A stretch of DNA of 64,000 bases from UBA10107 sp963835585 (lineage in GTDB: Archaea; Nanobdellota; Nanobdellia; Woesearchaeales; UBA10107): contig CAWIGF010000003.1 of NCBI GenBank assembly GCA_963835585.1, positions 186,001 to 250,000 of the forward strand. Reading direction: 5' to 3'. The notes beneath the pieces are model-generated. The model searched no databases, had not been told where the DNA came from, and saw only the letters and a list, made by a program, of their open reading frames with translations. The position numbers and the translations under genes are program-made. This document shows, piece after piece, positions 7,069 to 16,403 of this stretch (within the stretch, counting starts at the first letter, position 1; each line of letters opens with the position of its first letter).

Positions 7069-7725
7069 ATGGTATACACATGTGGAATTGACGAAGCTGG
7101 GCGCGGGCCAATAATTGGTCCGTTAGTCATCTGCGGAGTACTTGCGAATGAAGAGCAAGAGAAGGCCTTGCTGGACATAGGAGTAAAAGATTCAAAGATG
7201 CTTACTCCCATCCAAAGAGAGAGAATGTTTGACAGAATAATCAAGGCTGTTGAAAAATACGAGATAATCGTCATTGAACCTGAAGAAATCGATGATGCCG
7301 TTAATGGAAAAGGAGAATTGAATCTTAACTGGCTCGAAGCAGAAAAGTCAGCAAAAATCATCAATAAATTAAAACCAAACAAGGCAATTCTTGATTGTCC
7401 ATCCACAAACATAAAAGCGTATACTGCATACGTCAAGAAATCGGTTGAAGGACGTGTTGATATTGTATCTGAACATAAGGCGGATGTGACATATCCTATT
7501 GTTTCAGCTGCATCCATACTTGCGAAAGTAACCCGTGATGAGAGGATTCAGGATTTGAAAAAAAAGTATAAAGTCGAGTTCGGCTCTGGCTATCCGAGCG
7601 ATCCTATGACGCAATTGTTTACGCAAAAGAATTGGAATAAGTTTAATTTCTTCAGGAAGTCCTGGAAGAGTTACAAAGTTCTTGTCACAGGGAAAAGTCA
7701 GACAAAACTATTCGACGAAGAATAG
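7069..7725 (+). CDS. rnhB: Ribonuclease HII
   Basis: Removes RNA from RNA-DNA hybrids and single ribonucleotides from DNA. The family signature GIDEAGRGPIIGP near the N-terminus provides the first acidic pair; further metal ligands fit the LDCPSTN region and the HKAD segment (EHKADVTYPIVSAASILAKV). Length of 218 residues is normal for archaeal enzymes. An ATG at 7048 adds 7 residues; 7069 is preferred because the family starts just before GIDEAGRG and an AT-rich ATTAATAAATG lies about 30 bp upstream. Confidence 0.95.
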   Translation: MVYTCGIDEAGRGPIIGPLVICGVLANEEQEKALLDIGVKDSKMLTPIQRERMFDRIIKAVEKYEIIVIEPEEIDDAVNGKGELNLNWLEAEKSAKIINKLKPNKAILDCPSTNIKAYTAYVKKSVEGRVDIVSEHKADVTYPIVSAASILAKVTRDERIQDLKKKYKVEFGSGYPSDPMTQLFTQKNWNKFNFFRKSWKSYKVLVTGKSQTKLFDEE

Positions 7726-7727
7726 AA

Positions 7728-8264
7728 TTACGTCGTTTTCATTCCTGATTTGTATTTATCTGTAAGCAAATTAATTACCTTTTGATGGCCTGTTCCTTCA
7801 TATGCTTCTCCATTTATGACAAGCCTATCGAACAATTCCTTCATTGTTTTTTCTCCTTCTCCATGCACAACAATTTTGATTCCATTGTGCAAGGCTTCCT
7901 CAGGAAGAGCATCTGCGTGGCTTCCTCCTGCAATAGTTACTACTCCAGAATTTTCGTATTGTTTTGCCACCGAATATACTCAGGGAATTGCATTGGTCAT
8001 TCCAGCATAAAACAGTGCTATATGTGCAGGAATTTCTTTTTGCAAAGAAACATGGTCTGGCATACCACTGATAGTAGGTCCTGCGAAATTATTTTCATCA
8101 ATTACGCCGATATAACCGATTCTTGGATCATCTTCGATTTGACTTTCAGCGCACACTATGCCTAAAGAAGGTATTTTTATTCCAGAATAGACGTTATTCT
8201 CTGCATGTTTGGATATGATTCCCCTGATGTTCACTTTTTTTTGTCCTTTCATTAAAACTACCAC
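7728..8264 (-). pseudogene. B12-binding (radical SAM-type) gene broken by an in-frame TGA
   Basis: One continuous frame is interrupted by TGA at 7980-7982. The part before it (94 residues, ending AGMTNAIP) and the part after it (VYSVAKQYENSG, then VTIAGGSHADALPEEAL and VVHGEGEKTM) join into the cobalamin-binding domain that precedes radical SAM domains. Related proteins usually have Arg or another residue at this site, so a CGA to TGA change is the simple explanation. The radical SAM half is missing altogether: the frame ends about 80 codons later. Likely a decaying remnant; use of TGA as a normal stop elsewhere in the window argues against recoding. Confidence 0.75.
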
Positions 8265-8469
8265 ATTCGCTAAAATAAGAGATTTTATTTAAATTATTTC
8301 AATGTCCATAATATCTTTGTTATTTGAGAAAGTCACTTTATTTATTTTTACTGGTCAATCTGCCTTTATACGCCTTCTAAAGCCATTTCCTGAACCTTCC
8401 CGACCACAACCTTTAAATATCAAGCGAGGGTAATTTTCCTTATTAAAAAGGGTCTGTGAAGAGGGTGTT

Positions 8470-11400
8470 GTGACTAAGATAAACAAACTCGTTATGCATG
8501 GTTTCAAGTCCTTCGGGAAAAGGACAGAACTTCTTTTCAATAACGACTTCAACTGCGTAGTAGGGCCTAATGGCTCAGGAAAATCTAATATTCTCGATGC
8601 GTTGTGCTTTGTTCTTGGAAAATCATCCGCGAAAGCGTTGCGATCAGAGAAATCATCCCACTTAATATACAATGGCGGCAAGTCGAAAAAAGCGGCAGAG
8701 AAGGCAGAAGTTTCCATTTTCTTCGATAATTCAAAGCAAGAGTTTCCATACGAAATTGATGAGGTAAAAGTTTCGAGATTCGTAAATCATAAAGGAGTTT
8801 CTACCTACAAAATAAACGACAAGACTGTGCCAAGACAGCAGGTTGTCGAGCTTTTGTCTTTGGCAAGAATAGACGCAGACGGGCATAATATCATACTTCA
8901 GGGAGACATTATACGATTCTGTGAAATGGCCGGAGAAGATCGTCGTATGCTCATCGAGGAAATAGCCGGAATTTCTATATATGAGGACAAGAAAAACAAG
9001 GCGATGTCTGAATTGACGCGCGTAGAGGAAAAATTAAAGGAAGCTGAAATCATACTCAATGAGAGAGGAGATTATATTAAGGGGTTGAAAAAGGAAAGAG
9101 ATGAGGCGTTAAAATATTCTGATTTGAACACCAAATTAAAGACAGGCAAGGCATCTCATCTGAATAGGCAGATTGAGCGAAAATCAGATGACTACAAAAA
9201 ATACGATGATTCATTGAACAAGTCAAATGACACTATATCAAAACACACAAATCTTATTGCTGATTTGAAAAACAGCATTCTTGCGAAAAAGAACGAAGTT
9301 GATGAGATAAACAAGGAGATTGAGTCAAAAGGGGAGCAGGAGCAGGTGAAACTCCACAAGGACGTCGAAGAGCTTCGTGTTAACATTGCCACATCCAAGA
9401 ACAGAATTGAGTCAATCAAGAACGAGATAGTCAAGATAAAGACACGAAAGGAACAATTGCAAGATAACATAAGAGAGGTCAAAGAGAGGATAGGAAAGAT
9501 AGAATCAGAGCAATCCACGACGAAAAAAGAAGTTGCATCAAGAAACAAAGAGCTTGAGTTGCTAAATAAGAAAATCGATGAACTCCGCAAGAAGAACAAT
9601 CTTGACGATGCTTCAGAGATTGAGAGGAAAGTAGATGAGATCGATAAATCTGTGGAAGAGCAGCAGAAGCGCGTGCAGGATTTGCGGCAAAAACAACAAG
9701 ATCTGCTCAGGGAAAAGGACAAGGAGGAGTTCCAGATCAAGGCGTTGGACGAGAAGATGGAAAAGCTCGTTGAGCTTGAGAAAGAGAACAAGGTACAGCT
9801 TGAAGAGTTGAAGGAGAAGAAAGATGCGTTCAAGAAAGCCACATCTGAATTGAATCAGGTACTCAATAAAAATTCAAACATATCGGCACAGTTAGCAACT
9901 GCTAGGGGAAAACTGAACACGGCTCGTGATGAGCTTTCGCGTCTGGAATCGAAACTAGCTTTGATTAAGGAGACTGATGGTGCCGTTTCGCAGATTCTTG
10001 AGCAGAAAAATAAAATACATGGAATTTTCGGAACAATATCGGAACTTGGCAAGGTAAGCTCAAAATATGCGCTCGCGCTAGAAGTCGCTGCCGCGAATAG
10101 GCTCAAGTCAATCGTTGTCGATACCGATGCAACAGCACAGAAATGCATAGAGTTCCTGAAGGAAAAGAAACTTGGTGTTGCTAATTTCATTCCGCTAAAT
10201 AAAATAAGAACGAAACTGATTGATGAGGTTGCAAAGAAATATGCGAAGGAATCCGGTGTCCATGGATTCGCAATTGATTTGATCTCGTTTGACAAAAAAT
10301 ACGAACCCGCGTTTTCCTATTTGTTTGGTTCGACGCTGGTTGTTGACACGCTTGATACCGCAAGAAAAATAGGTATAGGGAACATAAAGATGGTAACCCT
10401 TGATGGGGATGTTGCCGAAGTAAGCGGTGTGATGCAAGGTGGCTTCAGAGAGAAGAAAAAAGGCATTGGTTTTACCCAAGTCGAACTCGATGAGGATCTC
10501 AAAAAACTTCAGGTAGCAGTCGCGGATAATGAATCATTGATTTCGCGCTTGGAAAAAGAACGCGAGGAGACGGAAACTCAAATCGCGAAATTGCGAGAAT
10601 CAAAGGCAAATTTTGAGGGGGACATAATTAAATTAGAGAAGGTCCTTCATTTGCAATCAGATGACACAGATGCCTCAAGGAAGGTTCGCAAGGAACAGGA
10701 GTTGCAGCTTGCAAAAATTGACAAGGATATCAACTCAATTAACGAGGATATTTCAAGCATTAATTCCAATATTTCTGATTTGAAAACAGATAAGATGGAT
10801 TTGCGTGATAAGATAAGTAAGATACGGAACCCTGTTCTCCTTGCTGAGCTCAACACGTTTGATCAAAAGCGTTCACAGATGAAGGAAGAGGTAATAAAAC
10901 TCGAGGCGATTTTGAAGAATTTCGATATGCAAATCAAAACAATGCTCTCTCCCGAGACCGAGAAGACAATGAACATAATAAAGCAGCACGACAAGGAGGA
11001 ACTTGAATTCAATCAGCAGATAATCTCTTTGAAAGGGCAGATTGATGCCAACATTTCTGCTTTAAAGGAAAAGGAAGTCATGGAAGAGAAATTCATGAAG
11101 CAATTCAAGGGATTGTTTGTCAAACGCCAGAAATTGGACGAGGAAATAAACGAGATAAACAGAAAAGTTGAGGAAGCAGGAGATAAACTGAGAAAAGTGG
11201 AGTTGGACGTAAATTCAACAAAACTGGAGTCAGTGCGTATTGCCACTGAGCTTGATGGATTGAAAAAGGAGTTTGAGCAATATGAGGGAGTTGAATTGGA
11301 CATGAAGACTCCTGAAGCTGAGCTAAAATCACAGATTTCAAAATACGAGTCTATGCTTGCAAGAATGGATTCTGTCAACATGAAAGCCCTGGAGATGTAT

Positions 11401-11958
11401 GATATTGTGGAAAAAGAGTTCAATTCGCTTGTTGATAAGAAAACGAACTTATCAAAAGAGCGTGAAGACGTCCTTATGTTGATTAACGAAATTGAGACAA
11501 AGAAAATAGAATTGTTCATGAAATCGTTTGATGCGGTCAACGAACAATTCAAGAAAACATTCTCTGAATTGACTACAAAAGGAGCTGACGCGTTTTTGAA
11601 GCTTGAAAATCCTGATGATCCATTTACTGGTGGCGTTGAGATAAAGGTCAAGATATCAGGAACTAAATTCATGGACATACGCTCCCTGTCAGGCGGGGAG
11701 AAGACAATGACAGCTCTGGCTTTCATATTTGCGATACAAGAATATGAACCGGCCTCGTTCTACATCCTTGACGAAGTTGATGCTGCATTGGATAAGGCGA
11801 ACGCAGAACGCCTCGCGAATCTTGTCAATAAGTACTCTGATAGAGCCCAATATATTATGATTTCACATAACGATGGCGTCATTAATGCGGCCAAGACTTT
11901 GTATGGTGTTTCAATGGATGAGCAAGGAATGTCAAATATAGTTAGCCTGAAGCTTTGA
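8470..11958 (+). CDS. smc: Chromosome segregation protein SMC
   Basis: A 1162-residue SMC ATPase that organises and segregates the chromosome. Walker A GPNGSGKS is at residues 32-39, the ABC signature LSGGEKT begins near 1073, followed by Walker B FYILDEVDAAL and a switch His (IMISHND). Two long coiled coils flank a hinge around residues 510-660 that contains glycine-rich turns (VSGVMQGGFRE). Length is typical. The start is GTG with GAGGGTG a few bases upstream. The usual scpA partner is not adjacent; a small membrane protein follows. Confidence 0.97.
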   Translation: MTKINKLVMHGFKSFGKRTELLFNNDFNCVVGPNGSGKSNILDALCFVLGKSSAKALRSEKSSHLIYNGGKSKKAAEKAEVSIFFDNSKQEFPYEIDEVKVSRFVNHKGVSTYKINDKTVPRQQVVELLSLARIDADGHNIILQGDIIRFCEMAGEDRRMLIEEIAGISIYEDKKNKAMSELTRVEEKLKEAEIILNERGDYIKGLKKERDEALKYSDLNTKLKTGKASHLNRQIERKSDDYKKYDDSLNKSNDTISKHTNLIADLKNSILAKKNEVDEINKEIESKGEQEQVKLHKDVEELRVNIATSKNRIESIKNEIVKIKTRKEQLQDNIREVKERIGKIESEQSTTKKEVASRNKELELLNKKIDELRKKNNLDDASEIERKVDEIDKSVEEQQKRVQDLRQKQQDLLREKDKEEFQIKALDEKMEKLVELEKENKVQLEELKEKKDAFKKATSELNQVLNKNSNISAQLATARGKLNTARDELSRLESKLALIKETDGAVSQILEQKNKIHGIFGTISELGKVSSKYALALEVAAANRLKSIVVDTDATAQKCIEFLKEKKLGVANFIPLNKIRTKLIDEVAKKYAKESGVHGFAIDLISFDKKYEPAFSYLFGSTLVVDTLDTARKIGIGNIKMVTLDGDVAEVSGVMQGGFREKKKGIGFTQVELDEDLKKLQVAVADNESLISRLEKEREETETQIAKLRESKANFEGDIIKLEKVLHLQSDDTDASRKVRKEQELQLAKIDKDINSINEDISSINSNISDLKTDKMDLRDKISKIRNPVLLAELNTFDQKRSQMKEEVIKLEAILKNFDMQIKTMLSPETEKTMNIIKQHDKEELEFNQQIISLKGQIDANISALKEKEVMEEKFMKQFKGLFVKRQKLDEEINEINRKVEEAGDKLRKVELDVNSTKLESVRIATELDGLKKEFEQYEGVELDMKTPEAELKSQISKYESMLARMDSVNMKALEMYDIVEKEFNSLVDKKTNLSKEREDVLMLINEIETKKIELFMKSFDAVNEQFKKTFSELTTKGADAFLKLENPDDPFTGGVEIKVKISGTKFMDIRSLSGGEKTMTALAFIFAIQEYEPASFYILDEVDAALDKANAERLANLVNKYSDRAQYIMISHNDGVINAAKTLYGVSMDEQGMSNIVSLKL

Positions 11959-12000
11959 TTCTCGTAATGTTTTTAAAGAAAGGAACCTCATGTAACAGGA

Positions 12001-12372
12001 ATGAAGAAAGTTGAGGAAATTCTATATTTTGTGTTTGTCGTTCTCGCAGCGCTCCTCTGTGCATTCATATATTATTTGTTTGAAACGCCTGCCACTGTGA
12101 CGGGTAATGTCGTTCTGGTTCAGAGTACTTCGCGGAATGTTGCGTTGGTATTCATTCTTGTGCTAGCTTCCTTGTCAATTGTGCTTGGTACGATAATTAC
12201 GGTGCGAAACATCAGAAATGCAAAGACCACACCTGCTCTTGTTGCGCCATCAATTTCCCTCCATGACTACATAAATAATGCAAGGGAAGCCGGATTTACT
12301 GATGAGCACATTGCTTCTAAACTTAAAGAAAAGAATTGGGATGATTCCCAGATCAAGAATCATCTCAACTAG
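12001..12372 (+). CDS. Two-helix membrane protein with C-terminal UBA-like helix bundle
   Basis: A 123-residue protein with two hydrophobic helices (residues 7-27 and 47-70) and a soluble C-terminus. The last 40 residues (YINNAREAGFTDEHI, then LKEKNWDDSQI) have the pattern of a small three-helix domain often appended to membrane proteins in DPANN archaea. It starts 42 bp after smc on the same strand and may share its transcript, though function in chromosome handling is not implied. No enzymatic motif. Confidence 0.6.
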   Translation: MKKVEEILYFVFVVLAALLCAFIYYLFETPATVTGNVVLVQSTSRNVALVFILVLASLSIVLGTIITVRNIRNAKTTPALVAPSISLHDYINNAREAGFTDEHIASKLKEKNWDDSQIKNHLN

Positions 12373-12385
12373 ATGAAAAAATTAT

Positions 12386-12841
12386 TTACTTAAGCAATAA
12401 CTGAACATTGTCCCTGTTATAATTCCAGTTTTCTGGCAATGTTTTGTGATCCTTGTAGTATTTGACGAGTTTCAATATCTTAGCTTCTGTCAATTGGATT
12501 CCTCTCTTTGCTGTCATATCTTGTCTGTTTTTTTCCATATGTTTCTGCAAATCTACGATTCGTCTTAATAAGGAATTCAGGTCTTCAGGTAATTTTGGCG
12601 ATATATGTTTTTCCCTTAATATAGCACTGACACTTTTCTTAGTCGTTGCCTTGACGTCCGGAATGCCGTAGACATCCCTTAGGTACATGCCTATTTGCGA
12701 GGCGCTTTTTCCTTCCTTTGCAAGCTTCATTATTAGCGATTCAACTTCCGCTGCATTGTATTTCTGCCATGTTGGTGTCTTTCGTTCAGCTGGCCTTGTA
12801 GACCCTGCCAAACCTTTGCTTCCTGAATATTTCTTTGCCAT
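12386..12841 (-). CDS. rps15: 30S ribosomal protein uS15
   Basis: Small-subunit protein binding 16S rRNA helices 20-22. The 151 residues have the archaeal/eukaryotic layout: an N-terminal extension (residues 1-60, including PTWQKYNAAEVESLI) before the bacterial-like core with the LNSLLRRIVDLQKHM helix and a C-terminal LKLVKYYKD segment. It stands alone, convergent with the preceding membrane-protein gene. Identity is clear from the whole-length pattern. Confidence 0.95.
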   Translation of the reverse strand: MAKKYSGSKGLAGSTRPAERKTPTWQKYNAAEVESLIMKLAKEGKSASQIGMYLRDVYGIPDVKATTKKSVSAILREKHISPKLPEDLNSLLRRIVDLQKHMEKNRQDMTAKRGIQLTEAKILKLVKYYKDHKTLPENWNYNRDNVQLLLK

Positions 12842-13039
12842 TGTTCTCCTCGAGCGGATATAGAATTATTTCTATCTCCAGCATACACAAGCCTAGACCG
12901 GTGTATCTCTCAATACAATTTTCGATTGAGTGATTATTTATAAAGATTGTGGTGAGATATTTTGAATGATAGTACTAATCAATTATTTTATTTATAAACA
13001 TCGCAGTAGGTATAAATATGAGTTTTTAATCGGGGATGT

Positions 13040-13159
13040 ATGAGTATATTTACAGAGGCATTTGGTTGGTTATCTACAAAAAAAGAAGAAAAATCTAATT
13101 CTGCATTGTATAATTTGGCAGAGGGATCCCAAAAAAATCTGAGGATACTGTTAAATTAA
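13040..13159 (+). CDS. Short upstream frame, probable 5' part of the next gene
   Basis: ATG at 13040 begins MSIFTEAFGWLSTKKEEK and stops after 39 codons. A TATA-like GTATAAATATG lies about 25 bp upstream, so this is where transcription of the region should begin. The A7 run at 13131-13137 is followed by a sequence that continues the downstream frame: a -1 shift on A AAA AAT joins this segment through SEDTVKLT to the ATG at 13162. Probably one gene broken, or expressed by slippage, at the A run. Confidence 0.5.
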   Translation: MSIFTEAFGWLSTKKEEKSNSALYNLAEGSQKNLRILLN

Positions 13160-13161
13160 CA

Positions 13162-13986
13162 ATGCCTAATGTAAATTTGGTTGAAGAAACGCAAAAACCA
13201 GTTTCTGAGCCACCTGTTGTCACACATAAAAAACCGAAAAACAGAAAGTATATTCTTCTTGGTAATACAGGAAACTCAGATCCAAAATATATTAAAGGAA
13301 ATAAAAAAAGAGTAAAAAAACCATTTCAGTCTGTTGAACTTGATGTCTCTGTTAAAAAATCAACAATTCCTGGTGTTATTGACCAAAGACCGACAGAACA
13401 TAAATATCAAGGATTAATAAGAGATGCTTATATGTGGGGGGTTTATTTTGATGCCTATTCCTCTGAAATTAAAAAAAGAATGGTGAATTTTTATGATTTT
13501 CTGAATGATACGAATTCATCTTTTCTGGAAAATGGAACTATTAGAAAAGATACAGAAAATCATAAACATTATGTTTTAACCAACACCGGTGTTTTTAAAA
13601 TAAACGACGGAAAGTCATGGCAGGTAGTTCATAATTCTTTGACTAACTGTTTAAATAAAATAAGTCTTAAACTTAATGATCCTCCTGATTGCAAGGAAGA
13701 CAGATTTTATTTGAGCGACATTTTAAAAGATGAACGTTTGCTTAATTACTTGCGTGCATTGGGAAATAATATGGAAATGAGCGGGGAAAAATTAATTGAA
13801 AAAGTTGAGATGATATTTCAGGCGGAACGCGGGAATATTTTAATTACACTGCCACATGAACCCATTGAAAATTGCATTTATCTTGGAAAAATAAAGCACA
13901 AAAAAGACAAAAATCTAGATTTCATTATTGGATTAGGAAACAGCGATCTTCAAGGCATAGCTTATGCAGTTGGTCTTGAGAAGTAA
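13162..13986 (+). CDS. Unknown soluble protein, probably frameshifted at its 5' end
   Basis: A 274-residue protein with no domain I recognise. The N-terminal 60 residues are rich in Lys and Pro and look disordered; residues 75-270 are a folded mix of helices and strands (YMWGVYFDAYSSEIKKRM, GVFKINDGKSWQVV, GNILITLPHEP). Codon use is more AT-rich than neighbours. No TATA box or ribosome site stands close to this ATG, and the real start is probably 13040 in another frame. Neighbours (uS15, pseudouridine synthase) give no functional clue. Confidence 0.6.
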   Translation: MPNVNLVEETQKPVSEPPVVTHKKPKNRKYILLGNTGNSDPKYIKGNKKRVKKPFQSVELDVSVKKSTIPGVIDQRPTEHKYQGLIRDAYMWGVYFDAYSSEIKKRMVNFYDFLNDTNSSFLENGTIRKDTENHKHYVLTNTGVFKINDGKSWQVVHNSLTNCLNKISLKLNDPPDCKEDRFYLSDILKDERLLNYLRALGNNMEMSGEKLIEKVEMIFQAERGNILITLPHEPIENCIYLGKIKHKKDKNLDFIIGLGNSDLQGIAYAVGLEK

Positions 13987-13987
13987 A

Positions 13988-14707
13988 TCATTTCCAAAAT
14001 ATCTTCATTATATCTTCCTTAGGTACTTCAACGTACTGTCCTTGCCTCAATTCTGGAGGCAGTTCCAATTTTCCTATTTTTTGCCTGTGTAGTTTCAGGC
14101 ATTGAACTCCGACTACTTCAAGCATTTTTCGTATTTGTCTTTTCTTTCCTTCCTTGATACGTATCATATATTCGAACTGGCTCGTTTTTTCAATTAGTGC
14201 TGGCATACATTTGTATGGCTCTCCATCAACTTCTATTGTGACTCCTTTCCTTATTTTTTCAAGTTTTTCAGGGTAAATGATTTTATTCGTTGTTGCATAG
14301 TATGTTTTGTACACATCGTGTTCAGGCTTGAGGACTTTGTGCACCAACGCTCCGTCATTGGTTATTATCAACAATCCTGATGTGTCGACATCGAGTCTTC
14401 CAATGGTGAAAAGCATATTTTTCATGCGTTCGTCTTCTGTTTTGATTAATTCAAGCACATTCGGGTGGTCAGTTTTCTGGCAGGAATATCCTGTCGGCTT
14501 GTTCATCAGGAAGTATTTCTTTTCCTCAATCAACTCAACTGGTTTTCCATCGATGGTGACTTTATTGGGTCTGGTCTGGAAAAAAATGTCTGTAACCGGC
14601 ATACCATTTACCTTAACACGCCCTGATTTGATAATTCGCTTAGCTTCCTCTCGTGTTTCTACCAAGCCGGCGCGTTTCAATATCTGTATTAATCGTGGTT
14701 TGTTCAT
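13988..14707 (-). CDS. RsuA/RluB-family pseudouridine synthase
   Basis: Converts a uridine in rRNA to pseudouridine. An S4 RNA-binding domain occupies residues 1-60 (LIQILKRAGLVETREEA) and the catalytic domain follows, with the nucleophilic Asp in GRLDVDTSGLL and the C-terminal motif KEGKKRQIRKML. Length of 239 residues fits RsuA, RluB, RluE or RluF types; which rRNA site is modified cannot be read. This family is mainly bacterial, so acquisition from bacteria is likely. The start codon overlaps the stop of the upstream nuclease gene by 4 nt, suggesting coupled translation. Confidence 0.92.
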   Translation of the reverse strand: MNKPRLIQILKRAGLVETREEAKRIIKSGRVKVNGMPVTDIFFQTRPNKVTIDGKPVELIEEKKYFLMNKPTGYSCQKTDHPNVLELIKTEDERMKNMLFTIGRLDVDTSGLLIITNDGALVHKVLKPEHDVYKTYYATTNKIIYPEKLEKIRKGVTIEVDGEPYKCMPALIEKTSQFEYMIRIKEGKKRQIRKMLEVVGVQCLKLHRQKIGKLELPPELRQGQYVEVPKEDIMKIFWK

Positions 14708-16065
14708 GGCAGTTCCTGTTTCACTAATTTTTTCAGCACAACATATGTTGCCTTTACATCATCTTCATTGTACTCAAGTATTTTTCTTAACAGTTCCTTG
14801 TTCCCTTTCACCCATTCATCATACCACACCATGGAGTTTCCTCCACCAGCATCGGATGCACGCCATGAAAACCCAAAATATTTTGCTACTTCTTTTAGAT
14901 TGTAGTAGCTTAAGGGAAGGATAGTGTTTTTCCTGACTATTTGAAGCAAATCAACCATTTGATCAATGATTTTTTTTGCAACTTCCCCATTTATTTTATA
15001 TTTCTCGAAAAGATGCCTGAACGTTGTCTTCTCAATGGTTCCATAGTGATATATCACATAATTATCGATTCCTTCCATGTACTCCACAAAATCCTTGATT
15101 ATTTTTTCTTCGTCGTTTTTTGACAGGAAATGTACGAACTTGTTATTGCGCAGAAGACCAATTAAGTAAACAGTTCCATTTTCATTGCTTTCTATGTCAA
15201 GGCATATCTGCTCATGTGTTTCTTGAATGCTTATTTTTGTTATTTTTTCCTTGTTTGTAATTATAGTATTTGCCTGTTCTTTCCATTTTTTTATTGATGT
15301 TTCTCCAACGCCATTGAGATTTGCAAGCAATTCATCATCTATTTTTTCAAAATCTTCTAACGTTTTTATTCCAAGGTCATTTAATTGATAATGAGCAGGT
15401 CGCGATAGTCCATAAATTAACGAGATGTCATGTTTGTTTTTTGCAATAGGTATACAGACATCTCTCCATGGGCATTCTCTGCAAACAGTATCTATGTGCA
15501 TACCGTATTCGACCCCTTTCTGCATTTGTTTTATTTTTTCCAATGCTTTGCCAAGCTTCTCTTTGTATTTCTCAATATTGATGTATTCTGAACTTTTCCT
15601 GAGTATAAGCATTCCCTTCTGTTCCGATATCCCTTGGATTTTTTCGAGAAGTGAATTGTAGAATGTTAATTGCATCATATGCTGTTCTTTGCTTCTTGTT
15701 GCTGATTTGATGTCTGCCGGAATGTAATGCCACTTCCCCAATTTTGATTTGCCTTCTTCCCTTATGAGCAAGTCAGGAATGCCCAAGTAGTCTTCTTTCG
15801 TAAGCAATCCCTGGTAGATTATGGAAACGCCCTGTTTCATCAGTTTCAAAGTTTCAGAATAGCCAGCATCAAAATCTCCCCATTTATACTGCGGCTTAGC
15901 TACATCAAGGAATGAAACCATTTCTTTTTCATGTCTCCTTCCCTCTTCAAACAATTTGCTAGCAAATTCGCTCGGTGGAATCATCAAGGATTTTTCTCGA
16001 TAGTATTTGTTGTACACTTTATACGGGCACAATGAGAATTCATATATGTCTGATCCTTCTATCAT
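14704..16065 (-). CDS. TM0106-type nuclease: Cas4/RecB-like plus RNase H-like domains
   Basis: A 453-residue two-domain protein. The N-terminal half is a PD-(D/E)xK nuclease of the RecB/Cas4 type: IPDLLI and PADIKSA supply the acidic residues and Lys, and cysteines at FSLCPYK and in CRECPWRDVC fit a Fe-S cluster. A helix-hairpin-helix-like stretch (LANLNGVGETSIKKW) links to a C-terminal RNase H-like exonuclease fold (ICLDIESNENGTVYLIG, NYVIYHYGTIEKTTF, EYNEDDVKATY). A DNA repair or processing role is expected for the family. It is translationally coupled to the downstream pseudouridine synthase. Confidence 0.8.
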   Translation of the reverse strand: MIEGSDIYEFSLCPYKVYNKYYREKSLMIPPSEFASKLFEEGRRHEKEMVSFLDVAKPQYKWGDFDAGYSETLKLMKQGVSIIYQGLLTKEDYLGIPDLLIREEGKSKLGKWHYIPADIKSATRSKEQHMMQLTFYNSLLEKIQGISEQKGMLILRKSSEYINIEKYKEKLGKALEKIKQMQKGVEYGMHIDTVCRECPWRDVCIPIAKNKHDISLIYGLSRPAHYQLNDLGIKTLEDFEKIDDELLANLNGVGETSIKKWKEQANTIITNKEKITKISIQETHEQICLDIESNENGTVYLIGLLRNNKFVHFLSKNDEEKIIKDFVEYMEGIDNYVIYHYGTIEKTTFRHLFEKYKINGEVAKKIIDQMVDLLQIVRKNTILPLSYYNLKEVAKYFGFSWRASDAGGGNSMVWYDEWVKGNKELLRKILEYNEDDVKATYVVLKKLVKQELP

Positions 16066-16144
16066 TCTGAAATAGAAAATGATTCTCTATTTAAATCATA
16101 TATAAACAACAACATTTATAAATGATATTAAATAGATAGTTAGC

Positions 16145-16402
16145 ATGTACGAAAGCATAATTATTGCGCAGGTTCTCTTGCTTGTTGTCGTTGGATTATG
16201 GTTGGGTGCGAAGTTCAAGAACAGTCCAACTATTCTGTTTTTCGGCAGGAATGACTGGTTTGTCGGTTGCTTTCTGATTTTAGTGGGATATATGGATTAC
16301 GCGGCATATGTGACATCACCAGTAAGAAACGTCAATATACTTCTGATGGTTCTTGGACTGATTCTTCTTATTTTTTCTGTAATTGATATTGCAAAAAGTT
16401 AA
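16145..16402 (+). CDS. Three-helix small membrane protein
   Basis: An 85-residue protein nearly all membrane: hydrophobic stretches at about residues 4-22, 37-56 and 61-80, with a GRNDW loop between the first two. No known family is recognised and no catalytic residue stands out. It is divergent from the nuclease gene upstream, with a TATA-like ATTTATAAATG region before it, and convergent with a small S4-domain gene at its 3' end. Confidence 0.6.
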   Translation: MYESIIIAQVLLLVVVGLWLGAKFKNSPTILFFGRNDWFVGCFLILVGYMDYAAYVTSPVRNVNILLMVLGLILLIFSVIDIAKS

Positions 16403-16403
16403 T

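Noticed and set aside
7728..8264. TGA decoded as an amino acid (selenocysteine or other)
   Set aside because: TGA serves as the normal stop of other genes here, no recoding structure was recognised, and the gene also lacks its second half, so decay is simpler.
8355..8717. 120-residue minus-strand frame across the smc start
   Set aside because: It is antisense to the SMC N-terminus and covers its promoter.
9192..11726. Several long minus-strand frames inside smc
   Set aside because: They are antisense to a complete SMC and consist of Ser/Phe/Leu-rich translations of coiled-coil codons; no start signals or domain motifs.
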